From NCBI GenBank assembly GCA_023511625.1, contig JAIMBD010000007.1:1-64000 (forward strand): a DNA stretch of 64,000 bases, in the 5' to 3' direction. The notes beneath the pieces are model-generated. The model saw nothing but the letters and a program-made list of their open reading frames with translations, made no database searches and was not told the DNA's origin. Shown here piece after piece: positions 1 to 7,801 of the stretch (within the stretch, counting starts at the first letter, position 1; each line of letters starts with the position of its first letter). Origin of the DNA: Bacillota bacterium. GTDB lineage: Bacteria > Bacillota > Sulfobacillia > Sulfobacillales > Sulfobacillaceae. The translations under genes and the position numbers were made by a program.

Positions 1-2
1 GG

Positions 3-302
3 CGGGAGGCGGAGTACGGTAGCCTCTGCCACGACCGCGCGCTTCTGCGAACCCTCTCGCCCATCCACCAGATCGACCGCATCGCGGCGCCGCTCTTGGT
101 GGTCCACGGCGCGCAAGACCCCCGCGTACCGTTGGCCGAAGCCGAGCAACTGGTGGCGGCCCTAAAGACGCGCGGTCGCCCGGTCGAATACCTCCGCTAT
201 GGCGATGAGGGGCATGGCGTGGTGCGGCTGCACAACCTCCGTGACCTCTACCCGCGTCTTTTGCAGTTCTTGGCGGCGCATTTAGGACCTCGCCCCGGCT
301 GA
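3..302 (+). CDS. C-terminal end of an alpha/beta-hydrolase, S9 (prolyl oligopeptidase-like) peptidase; 5' truncated by window edge
   Basis: The reading frame is open from the left edge and gives about 99 residues ending at TGA 300-302. The fragment carries the end of an alpha/beta-hydrolase fold: a strand followed by HGAQDPRVP, where the Asp is the expected acid of the catalytic triad, then GDEGHG, where the His is the expected catalytic histidine. This spacing and the wording of both motifs fit the C-terminus of S9 acylaminoacyl-peptidase/prolyl oligopeptidase proteins. The nucleophile Ser and any N-terminal propeller lie outside the window, so substrate and localisation cannot be judged. 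The true start is not visible; internal TTG codons are not credible starts because the fold extends upstream. Confidence 0.8.
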   Translation, partial: REAEYGSLCHDRALLRTLSPIHQIDRIAAPLLVVHGAQDPRVPLAEAEQLVAALKTRGRPVEYLRYGDEGHGVVRLHNLRDLYPRLLQFLAAHLGPRPG

Positions 303-412
303 TGCCCCAAACGGCCGTCGGACCCGGGGTCGGTCGGCCCCGGGTCTTGGCTCCGATGGCGAAATGTCGCCTAAATGCGGGTACACAATGGCCGGTTGCC
401 CCCGGTTTTGCC

Positions 413-418
413 TACAAT
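413..418 (+). promoter_or_regulatory. Candidate -10 box ahead of the c-di-GMP riboswitch
   Basis: TACAAT lies about 26 bases upstream of the conserved riboswitch core. No good TTGACA-like -35 stands at 17 bases, so the promoter is only tentative. The region 303-443 otherwise shows no gene. Confidence 0.35.
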
Positions 419-443
419 CAACGATGGCTGAGGATGTTCTCGA

Positions 444-522
444 TTCACGGCAAACTTGTCGCAAGGCAGGGACGCAAAGCCACGGGCCCGCCCCTGGGGC
501 GGGCAGCCGGGTTGCCGAGAGC
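444..522 (+). ncRNA. Class I cyclic-di-GMP riboswitch aptamer (GEMM-I)
   Basis: The sequence shows the GEMM-I core in order: CGGCAAAC at 448-455, a short P2 hairpin with a TTG/CAA stem, GGGACGCAAAGCC at 469-481, a GC-rich P3 hairpin (CGGGCCCGCC with its complementary arm), then GCCGGGTTGCCGA. Aligned to the Vibrio Vc2 aptamer, the ligand-specificity position 20 is G, which points to c-di-GMP rather than cGAMP, and the A47-equivalent in ACGCAAAG is kept. About 85 bases separate the aptamer from the downstream start codon. A perfect 7-bp hairpin at 562-587 lies in this expression platform, but no U-tract follows it, so the mode of control (termination or translation) is unclear. Confidence 0.9.
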
Positions 523-561
523 AGCCGTCAGGACGGCCTGAGGCGCCATGCCCGAGGTCGG

Positions 562-587
562 CCGGTGGCTTTCCGTCGTCCCACCGG
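562..587 (+). promoter_or_regulatory. Hairpin in the riboswitch expression platform
   Basis: CCGGTGG and CCACCGG form a perfect 7-bp stem with a 12-base loop between the aptamer and the ribosome binding site (GGAGGG, about 598-604) of the secreted protein gene. There is no U-run, so it is not a standard terminator. It may pair alternatively with aptamer or ribosome-binding-site bases; this was not folded. Confidence 0.35.
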
Positions 588-606
588 AAATGGGGGGCGG
601 AGGGCG

Positions 607-2724
607 ATGCGGTGGGGACCGAGCAGGATCGCGCGCATCAGATGGCTGGGAATGTGGATGGGGGCCATCGGGTGGGCTTTTGGCGGATGGCTTGGGTTCG
701 GGACGCCCTGTCCAACGGTGGCCGCCGCTCAGGTCCAGGCGGCCACGTGGGTGAGCCGCGACACCTTTGGCGTCAACGTCGGCACCTGGGACCAGCAGCT
801 GGCCCAGCCGTCTACCATCGGGGCCTTGCAGCGCCTTGGAATCGGGTGGGAGCAGTTTCCGAACCCCGGGGGCGTCTACAACTGGATGACCAACCAGGCG
901 CTCGGCCCCAATGGGCAGTGGTCTCCGCAGCCGGTGTCGCTGACTCGGTGGGGCCACATCTTGAGCGCCACCGGTGAGCAGGGGCTCTATCTCGTCCCCT
1001 ACGGATTTAACCCCACCGGGACCGCCGGCGAGCCGGTCTCTGACGTGGTGCAGCTCACCCGATTCGTGGTGGCGCACCACCTGCCGATTACGGCTATGGT
1101 CATCGGGGCCGAGGAGTATCTCGGCGGCACCATCAACCTCCACCGCGACCGCTCTCCGGAACACTACGCCAAGTTGGCCGCCCAAATGGCTCAGGCCATC
1201 CACGCCGTGGACCCGGCCATGGCCGTCGGCGTCGACGTGGACGTGCCCCTGAACCCCTCGTTGCCCAACCCGGTGGCCGAAGCCTGGAACCGCGCGGTGC
1301 TGACGACCACGGCACCGTACGTGCAGTTTGTGAGCATCCATGTCTACCCCGTGCCCGAGATCGTCTCCAACGTCGACCTGCTGCAGGCCCTCCACAGTTA
1401 CATCCGCGCCGACATGGCCTACGTGCGCGCGGCCCTCAACCGCTATGCGCGAGGCTTTCCCCTGGCGGTGTGGGTGACGGAGTTCAATCCCTACAACGGG
1501 GCGTCGGTCCAAAGCGTGGAGCCTATCTTTGCCGCCGCCGCCACCGAGGGCCTCTTGCTGTGGGCGCATTTTGGGGCGCAGCGCGTCTTTTGGTGGAGCC
1601 TGCACGGCGATGCCAACCCGCCCCTACCCCTCGGCAGTCCGGTCCAGGCCACCGGACTGGAGACCAATCCCCATGCGCCCTTCGGGACCTTTGGCCTCCT
1701 GAGCGAGGCCATCCCCCCGCAGCCGGCGCCGCTCAACACCCCCTATCCAGCCGGCCAGGCCATCGCCCAGCTGATGGGCTGGGTCGGCCAGGGGGCGCAG
1801 CTGGTCCTCGCCCCCTGGTATCCCACTGCCCACGTGCTCGGGTTTGAGATCGCGCGTCCGGGGAAGGACACCTGGGTCGTCATCAACGCCGCCCACGCGC
1901 CGCGCACCGTGACAGTGGGGTCAGAGCGCCACACCTTGGCTCCCGGAAGCCTCTGGGTGGTCCAAAATCCTCCGGTCGCGCCGACACTTGCGACCGGCTT
2001 CCGCCCGAGCCTGCCTCCACCAGCGATTACAGCAGCAACCTTCGATGTGGCGACGGGGACCTTGACCATCACCGGGTCGCATTTTGGCGCCGAGCCGCCC
2101 GTTCAGTCAGCGCCGAGTGGCGGCGTCGATCAGGCGCGGCTTTTGGTTGAGGACACCGCCAATGGGGCCCACTACGGGTGGACGGCGCCGGGAGAGATCG
2201 ATTGGTACGGCGTAGACATCCGCAGTTGGACTGACCGGCGCATCGTGCTGGCTTTTCCGTCCAGCCCCCCTGCCCCCGACACCCCGCTGACGGTGAGCTT
2301 CTGGCACCGGGTGGCGGGACAAGCCTTGCGCGAGGCCGAGGCGCCGGTGGCGACCCGGTGGCTGGGCGGGGCGACTTCGCCTCCTCGCATCGACTCGGCC
2401 CGATTTTTGGACCCGGTGACCCTGGCCGTCTCGGGTTCCGACTTTGGGCCCCCGCCGCCCACAGTGCCGGCGACCCAAGGCGGCGTGGACCAGGCCTGGC
2501 TGCGCATCGACGATGCAAAAACCGGCGCCCACTACGGGTGGCGTTCGGCATCGGAGGTCGATGCCTACGGGATCACGCTGGTGCAGTGGACACCGGACCG
2601 CATCGTGGTCCGCTTTGCCGCCAGCCCTCCCGCCCCAGGCGATCCCCTGCGCGTGGAGTTTCCTGACACCGGAGCGCCCATGTTCCCTCTGGTCATGCCC
2701 GGTCGGGCCGTCGGCGGGGGTTAA
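607..2724 (+). CDS. Secreted glycoside-hydrolase-like protein with two C-terminal repeat modules, under a c-di-GMP riboswitch
   Basis: The 705-residue protein starts with a signal peptide (basic MRWGPSRIARIR, hydrophobic core, AAA region near residue 40). I chose ATG 607 because it follows GGCGGAGGG and gives a clean signal; the frame is open further upstream through the riboswitch. Residues about 45-460 resemble a TIM-barrel, cellulase-like secreted domain, rich in aromatic residues, with VTEFNPYNG as a possible catalytic Glu strand. That reading is an inference. After a Pro-rich linker come two related modules of about 100 residues (nt about 2020-2355 and 2370-2700). Both carry GGVDQA, GAHYGW, a D-x-YG-I/V segment and RIV with a Pro-rich end, like IPT/TIG-type surface repeats. 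It probably acts outside the cell on a polysaccharide or matrix. It is convergent with the exosortase/glycosyltransferase operon. Confidence 0.75.
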   Translation: MRWGPSRIARIRWLGMWMGAIGWAFGGWLGFGTPCPTVAAAQVQAATWVSRDTFGVNVGTWDQQLAQPSTIGALQRLGIGWEQFPNPGGVYNWMTNQALGPNGQWSPQPVSLTRWGHILSATGEQGLYLVPYGFNPTGTAGEPVSDVVQLTRFVVAHHLPITAMVIGAEEYLGGTINLHRDRSPEHYAKLAAQMAQAIHAVDPAMAVGVDVDVPLNPSLPNPVAEAWNRAVLTTTAPYVQFVSIHVYPVPEIVSNVDLLQALHSYIRADMAYVRAALNRYARGFPLAVWVTEFNPYNGASVQSVEPIFAAAATEGLLLWAHFGAQRVFWWSLHGDANPPLPLGSPVQATGLETNPHAPFGTFGLLSEAIPPQPAPLNTPYPAGQAIAQLMGWVGQGAQLVLAPWYPTAHVLGFEIARPGKDTWVVINAAHAPRTVTVGSERHTLAPGSLWVVQNPPVAPTLATGFRPSLPPPAITAATFDVATGTLTITGSHFGAEPPVQSAPSGGVDQARLLVEDTANGAHYGWTAPGEIDWYGVDIRSWTDRRIVLAFPSSPPAPDTPLTVSFWHRVAGQALREAEAPVATRWLGGATSPPRIDSARFLDPVTLAVSGSDFGPPPPTVPATQGGVDQAWLRIDDAKTGAHYGWRSASEVDAYGITLVQWTPDRIVVRFAASPPAPGDPLRVEFPDTGAPMFPLVMPGRAVGGG

Positions 2725-2776
2725 GGCGGGGGGGCTGGCCAAGACCGTGCGCCTGCTCTACTCCTACCGCCTCAGG

Positions 2777-4420
2777 TCAGGGGGCGTTGGGGCCAACGGT
2801 GTACAACCGCCAGCCCGATGACCCCGGAAAGGCGCGGATCAAGGTGGCCCAGGGCTCCTGGCCCGCCCATAGACCAGGCCACTGCCGGTTGACGGCGTTG
2901 AGAGCGGCTATGCCGGTCGGCTTCGGCACCAAGATGGCGTCGACCCGCCCGCGCGGGTTTTGGAGGATGGCGCGAAAGGCGTAATCCGAGGTGACGATGA
3001 ACTGGCGGGGATGGTCGGCGCGGATCACCACCGGCCAGTCGGTGAAGGTGTCGGCCAGGATGGTGACATGAGGGTGGCGGTTGACCCACTGGACGACTGG
3101 TGTGACCGAGGTAAAGGGGTCCTGGGTACCGACTTCGCCGCGCGCCAACTGGGCCAAAACGGCGCCGTCGGGGTAGCCCCACCCCGGGGTCTCAAGGGTC
3201 TTGACAGTGCCCACGTCTGCAGAGAGCACTGCCAAGAGAAATGCGACCCCCAAGGCGCTCCGCCACCCCCGGCGCGAGGGCAGGCGGGTCCGGAGTTGGC
3301 CTGCGGCGAACGCCGTCAGCAAAAGCCCGTTGGGAATATTCGGCAGAAAGTACCGGTCCCACTGGCCGAGGTGGCCGAGGTAGAGGAAGGCGGCTTCCAG
3401 GCCCACGGCGCCCACCGTGGCCCCCACCAAGACCGGCGCCCGCGGGTCGCGCCAGCGGCCGAAGGACAAGGCGAGGGCCACCACCAGCGCCGGGAGGAGC
3501 GGCCAGAACAGGAGCGTAAAGTGTCCTAGATAGCTTAAGGTGCCCAGGAGACTGTGCTTTGCGGCCGCCAGCGGGTGCGAACCATAGGCGCCGGTGGCGA
3601 TCTGGGCCAGGTTGCCGTAGTCCGATTTCAAGAAGTAGAGCGGGTTTTTCATGATGGCCCAGTTGAAGTAGATCCAGACTCCGGCCGCCCATCCGATGGG
3701 GGCGGCCAAGAGGATGAGAGCCCCCTGAACCTGTCTGGCCGGCACCCGTCCCCATAGAGCTCCGGCCAGCCCCGCCATGAGGCCCACAGTCAGGGGAATG
3801 GCTTCATAGCGCACTCCGAACCCGACCATCAGCCAGAGCGCCGCCCGAATCACGTAGCGCAGCTCACGGGTGGTGACGTAGCCCATCACGCCGTTTACGG
3901 CGCCTAGGTCACAGGTGGCCAGCATGAGGTCGGTCATGCCGTTGGCCCCATAGAGCACCACCAACGGGTTCAGGGCGTAGAGCGCGGTCGCCCCCCAGCG
4001 CAGAGCCGGGGGAAGCCCAAGTCGCCCCACGAGGTCGTAGAGGGCGCGCAGACCCAAGGCACCGAAGGCGGCACTGACTACCACCCCCGCGACGCCCCGG
4101 CTGACGACATCGGGAACCCAGGGATGCAGGATCGTCATGGGCAACGCGAGGAGGCTTGGCAAGGGGTTCCAAATGAAGCCGATAGCCCCAAGGTGGGGAT
4201 CGCGGCTGAAGAGCACGTAATAAGCGTTGGCCACCCGGGATAGGGCGTCCGCCGCAAAGTAGTGGAAATGGTAGATGAGGACCAAGCCTACGCCAAGGTA
4301 GAGGAAGAAGGCCAAGGTCCAGACCCAGCCCGGAGGATGTCCGGCCAGCGAGGCGTCTTGCGACGACACCGAGCGACCCGTCGGGGATGGGAAGGGCAGC
4401 GATTGGGGTAGCGAGCTCAC
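2777..4420 (-). CDS. Polytopic membrane protein resembling GT-C (ArnT/PMT-like) glycosyltransferases
   Basis: The 547-residue protein has about ten to twelve hydrophobic segments, then a soluble C-terminal part of about 130 residues. The first loop after TM1 contains YHFHYFAADALSRVANA, where an acidic residue in the first extracytoplasmic loop is the usual catalytic position of GT-C enzymes that use polyprenyl-phosphate sugars. The family is not firmly recognised. GTG start 4420 is preceded by AAGAAAGGA, which lies inside the end of the preceding gene, so the genes are tightly coupled. It is the last gene of the exosortase operon, so transfer of lipid-linked sugars to a polysaccharide or to the exosortase target is a reasonable guess. 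Confidence 0.65.
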   Translation of the reverse strand: MSSLPQSLPFPSPTGRSVSSQDASLAGHPPGWVWTLAFFLYLGVGLVLIYHFHYFAADALSRVANAYYVLFSRDPHLGAIGFIWNPLPSLLALPMTILHPWVPDVVSRGVAGVVVSAAFGALGLRALYDLVGRLGLPPALRWGATALYALNPLVVLYGANGMTDLMLATCDLGAVNGVMGYVTTRELRYVIRAALWLMVGFGVRYEAIPLTVGLMAGLAGALWGRVPARQVQGALILLAAPIGWAAGVWIYFNWAIMKNPLYFLKSDYGNLAQIATGAYGSHPLAAAKHSLLGTLSYLGHFTLLFWPLLPALVVALALSFGRWRDPRAPVLVGATVGAVGLEAAFLYLGHLGQWDRYFLPNIPNGLLLTAFAAGQLRTRLPSRRGWRSALGVAFLLAVLSADVGTVKTLETPGWGYPDGAVLAQLARGEVGTQDPFTSVTPVVQWVNRHPHVTILADTFTDWPVVIRADHPRQFIVTSDYAFRAILQNPRGRVDAILVPKPTGIAALNAVNRQWPGLWAGQEPWATLIRAFPGSSGWRLYTVGPNAP

Positions 4421-4427
4421 GCGGCGG

Positions 4428-4640
4428 TCATCCTTTCTTGGTGATCTTGGCGATCTGGGGGCGGGCGTCCTGCGGGGGGCGCGAGGCAGGACGGGCGCTC
4501 GACAAGAGGGCGTAGACGACGGCGAGGCCCAAGAAGGCCAGGGCGGGCAGGATATCCAGGACCCAGAACATGCCGACCATGCCGGCGAGAAAAATGCCGA
4601 CCATCAGGGCCGTCAAGCCCAGCGAAAGCGCTGCGCGCAT
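4428..4640 (-). CDS. Small two-helix membrane protein of the exosortase/glycosyltransferase operon
   Basis: This 70-residue protein starts at ATG 4640 behind AAAGAAAGGAG. It holds two hydrophobic helices (about residues 5-24 and 28-45), then a polar tail ending in KITKKG. No family is recognised. It sits 7 bases before the GT-C-like gene and 50 bases after the family 2 glycosyltransferase. A role as a small membrane subunit or flippase-like helper of the neighbouring glycosyltransferases is possible but unproven. Confidence 0.6.
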   Translation of the reverse strand: MRAALSLGLTALMVGIFLAGMVGMFWVLDILPALAFLGLAVVYALLSSARPASRPPQDARPQIAKITKKG

Positions 4641-4690
4641 GAAGGGTCTCCTTTCTTTAAGCTCAGCTTCGCGTCTCAAAAACTCCCAAC

Positions 4691-5440
4691 TCAGGGCCTG
4701 TCGGCCAACCAAGCGGGGGGCCGGTCGTCGTTCGGAAACCAAGCCGTGTGGGAGAGCCGCCGGCTCAACGCCCAAAAATCCCCAAGACAGCGGGCCATCT
4801 CGCCGAGTCCGGCCCGTCGGGGACGGACCTGGCGCTGGACTACGGGGAACTCGGCGATCTCGAGGGTGCATTGACGCGCCCACCAGAGCGCCTCGAGGTC
4901 AAAGAGCCAGCCATCTTCCTGGCCGAGGGTCAAGATGTCGCGGGCGAACCATCCTGGAAAGAGTTTGACGCCGGCTTGGGTGTCGTTCAGGCCTAAGCCC
5001 AACCCCCGTTCGATGAGCCAGTGCGCCAAGCGGGAGCTCCACCGCTCGTGCCAGCGCCGCCGGTCGCCGGCACGCCGACCGATGCCCACCCACCGGTGGG
5101 GGTGGCCGCTGCGACAGGCGGCGTCTACCATCGCCGTCAGGATCGCGGCGGGAAACTCCAGGTCGGCGTCGAGGAAACCTACCAGGTCCCCGCGACTGCG
5201 GGCGAACCCCTGGCGCAGGGCGGCTCCTTTGCCGGGAGCGCCGGGGTTGGCTGTCACCGACAGCGGGCAGCGGACGGCAGCGGTTAAAGCCGCCGAGGCC
5301 GTGTCATCCTCGGAGTGGTCGTCGACGACCACCACATCGTAGGAGACCGACAGGGGAGTGAGGGCGCGGTCGACCGCTTCGATGGCGACGGCGATATGCG
5401 GCGCCTCGTCGCGCGCGGGGATGACGATGGTGACGTGCAT
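4691..5440 (-). CDS. Family 2 glycosyltransferase (polyprenyl-phosphate sugar synthase-like)
   Basis: The 249-residue protein has a GT-A nucleotide-binding fold from the N-terminus: TIVIPARDE, then VVVDDHSEDDT, GKGAALRQGF and FLDADLEFP with the metal-binding DAD motif. These motifs are typical of the dolichyl/polyprenyl-phosphate mannose or glucose synthase branch of GT2. ATG 5440 is chosen over a frame extension to 5470 because AAAGGAGG stands 7 bases before it. No C-terminal membrane anchor is evident, which fits a soluble or peripheral enzyme. Its product, a lipid-linked sugar donor, could feed the GT-C-like protein at the end of the same operon. Confidence 0.85.
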   Translation of the reverse strand: MHVTIVIPARDEAPHIAVAIEAVDRALTPLSVSYDVVVVDDHSEDDTASAALTAAVRCPLSVTANPGAPGKGAALRQGFARSRGDLVGFLDADLEFPAAILTAMVDAACRSGHPHRWVGIGRRAGDRRRWHERWSSRLAHWLIERGLGLGLNDTQAGVKLFPGWFARDILTLGQEDGWLFDLEALWWARQCTLEIAEFPVVQRQVRPRRAGLGEMARCLGDFWALSRRLSHTAWFPNDDRPPAWLADRP

Positions 5441-5474
5441 GCGAAAGCCTCCTTTACACGGCCCGTGCACCCGA

Positions 5475-7676
5475 CTAGCCGGGCATTCGGGGCAGGGGTT
5501 GTAGTGCGGCCGGGTCCGGTGGCAAGGGGCCGGTCAACGGTTCCGGGGTCCACTCCGGAGACAAGCCGTGTTGGGTCTTCTCCCAGAGCGACGGGTGGCG
5601 GATGAGTTGCAGCACGGCCTTCCAGGCGGCAAGGGACATGAGCCCCCAGTAGAGCGGGGCCGTCAGACTGTGCTCGACGAGGTCCCACTGTTCAAGCCGT
5701 GCCGCCCCGATAGCTTGGAGGTAGGCGAAGAGAAAATTGCCGGCCAAAAGGTTGAGCATACCCACGTAGTAGATCCCGGGCGGAAAGAGCCGGCCGATGG
5801 CGCTACCGGGGGCGAGGAACCACAAGGTGGTGAGCGCCCAAAAGAAGGGGTTGAAGACCAGGGGCAGCACCGTGCCCAAAAGCGCGGCCTGCATCCCCAA
5901 AAACCGCTTCCAGCCGAGTTCAGCTAGGGTGGCGCGCGGTGTACGCATGTGCACGAGCCAGGTCTGCAAATAGCCCTTCACCCAGCGGGAGCGTTGGCGC
6001 ACCCAGTTCACGAACTCGGAGTTGGCCTCTTCTTGGGTGTAGCTGTTGACGATGGTGGTGCGGTAGCCGGAGCGGTACAGGCGGATACCGAGGTCGGCGT
6101 CTTCGGTGACATTGTAGGCGTCCCACGCTCCGATCTGCTCCAGGACGTTGCGGCGGAAGTGGTTCGAGGTGCCGCCCAAGGGAATGGGCAGGTCGAGCGC
6201 GTACAGTGCCGGCAGGTAGAGGTCGAACCAGGCCGCGTACTCGGCTGTAAACCACCGAGTGAGCAGGTTTTGCCGCCGGTTAAAGTAGGTGAGCTTGGCC
6301 TGGACGCAGGCGAGGTCCGGGCCGGAACGTTGGAAGACGAGGTAGGCCTTTTTCAGCTGATCGGGGTCGGGGACGTCTTCGGCGTCAAAGATGGTGACGA
6401 ACTCCCCCCGCGCGCGCTCTAGTCCGAAGTTGCAGGCTTTGGGCTTCGTACGAGGGTCCGCGGGGGGAATGGTCACCACCTCGACGTAGCTGGGAAAGCC
6501 GGTGGCCAAGGCTGCTGCGCGAGTCGCCTCGTCGTCGGCCTCGATCAACAGCTGAACGTCGAGGCGGTCCTTCGGCCAATCGAGCCGCTCCAACGCCTGC
6601 TTTAAGGTCGGCAGGACCGCCGCCTCGTCTCGCACCGGGATCAGGACGGTGTAGCGGGGAAGAGGGGTCTCGGAGAGGGCCGCCACCTCTTCGGGGGTCA
6701 CTGTGGCTACCACCTCGCGGTCGGTGGCCAGGATGACCATCCAGGCGCGGAACCCCACCAGGGTGCCATAAAGCAAGGTCATGGCAGCGGTTGCGGCGAT
6801 CCACGGCCAAATCCCGAAGATTGCGCTGCTGGCCGCGAGTGCCAACCCCAACGCAAGGCCGACGAAGGCCTGCGGACGCGTCAACACCCGGCGGGCCGAA
6901 AGATGCGGCGACTGCGCTTCAAGGCGGTCGCGGCTCGAGGCGAGGTCGGCGGGGCCGAAGCGCTGGTCCATCACCCAGTCCAGGTCTCGGGGGCCGGCCA
7001 CCACGGGGATGATGGTCCGGCGCACTTGGCGGCGCAGGCTTAAGAGGGCGAAGCGGTCTTCGGGGTCTTCCATGGCCACCACCAAGCGGTGGCGGTCCAC
7101 CAACACCGGCGCCACGCGGTGCCAACGCCAGAATCGCGCAGGGAACGTCTTCCATACCGCGTCCAGTTCCGGGTCGGAGGGCATGGACCGGCCGAGGAGA
7201 TCCACCCGCCCAAGGTCCCACTGCCGAGCCACGATATCCGCCACTTGGCCTCCGTGCAATCGGCCCGCTGCCCGCAGGATGTCCCCGATCCGACCGCCGG
7301 TCTTGGGCTGTTGGGCCAAGTAGCGGTCGACCTCGCTCGGGGTGACATAGCCCAATGCCACGGCCCACTCGCCGAACCGACGGCGCCGAGGAAGTTGGGG
7401 TCCGTCTTCAGCGTCCGGAAAACAGCGCGCGAGGGCGGCCTCCCAGCCGGCCCGGCTGGTGCGGTATAGAGAGGGTGCCGGGTCGAAGTGTGCCCACAGC
7501 CGTCGGGTTTCGGGACTGGGGGGCTCGAACACGGCGAGGCAAAGCGTCGGGCCGTCGAAGCCGAGCGGAAGGGCACCGGTGGCAAGACACCAGCGCCGTC
7601 CGAAAGAGCAGGCCAGCTCGCGGTCGATGGGGTCGACAAAGCGCCCATCGGGCCCGACGGTGACGTCTAAGTCCAT
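5475..7676 (-). CDS. Membrane family 2 glycosyltransferase with N-terminal tandem MshEN c-di-GMP-binding domain (NfrB-like)
   Basis: The 733-residue protein has two parts. The N-terminal third holds two 24-residue MshEN motifs, residues about 100-123 and 129-152, separated by 5 residues. Each has the R-x-G, G at position 10 and final Gln pattern (RFGEW...LAQQ and RIGDI...VARQ). This tandem layout is the known c-di-GMP-binding signature of MshE/GspE N-domains and NfrB. After a pair of membrane helices comes a processive GT2 domain with IPVRDE, FDAED, TEDADLG and QRSRW, then four or more C-terminal helices, as in cellulose-synthase-like enzymes. It probably polymerises an exopolysaccharide when c-di-GMP is bound. 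ATG 7676 lies 15 bases after GGGAGGA; a CTG 9 bases further upstream would be better spaced. The 125 bases before it hold no recognised element. Confidence 0.88.
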   Translation of the reverse strand: MDLDVTVGPDGRFVDPIDRELACSFGRRWCLATGALPLGFDGPTLCLAVFEPPSPETRRLWAHFDPAPSLYRTSRAGWEAALARCFPDAEDGPQLPRRRRFGEWAVALGYVTPSEVDRYLAQQPKTGGRIGDILRAAGRLHGGQVADIVARQWDLGRVDLLGRSMPSDPELDAVWKTFPARFWRWHRVAPVLVDRHRLVVAMEDPEDRFALLSLRRQVRRTIIPVVAGPRDLDWVMDQRFGPADLASSRDRLEAQSPHLSARRVLTRPQAFVGLALGLALAASSAIFGIWPWIAATAAMTLLYGTLVGFRAWMVILATDREVVATVTPEEVAALSETPLPRYTVLIPVRDEAAVLPTLKQALERLDWPKDRLDVQLLIEADDEATRAAALATGFPSYVEVVTIPPADPRTKPKACNFGLERARGEFVTIFDAEDVPDPDQLKKAYLVFQRSGPDLACVQAKLTYFNRRQNLLTRWFTAEYAAWFDLYLPALYALDLPIPLGGTSNHFRRNVLEQIGAWDAYNVTEDADLGIRLYRSGYRTTIVNSYTQEEANSEFVNWVRQRSRWVKGYLQTWLVHMRTPRATLAELGWKRFLGMQAALLGTVLPLVFNPFFWALTTLWFLAPGSAIGRLFPPGIYYVGMLNLLAGNFLFAYLQAIGAARLEQWDLVEHSLTAPLYWGLMSLAAWKAVLQLIRHPSLWEKTQHGLSPEWTPEPLTGPLPPDPAALQPLPRMPG

Positions 7677-7801
7677 CCAGGGCAGCGGAGATTCCTCCCA
7701 GCGGTCTTCAGGTCGGGAAACCACGCAGCAGCACCACCTTTTCACGGTTGACCGACTGATCGGTGCACGGAGGGCGCGAAGCGAGCGAGAGGAGGACACG
7801 G

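Noticed and set aside
445-1605. 386-codon minus-strand frame opposite the secreted protein
   Set aside because: Low-complexity His/Gly/Arg product; the plus strand has signal peptide, riboswitch and repeats.
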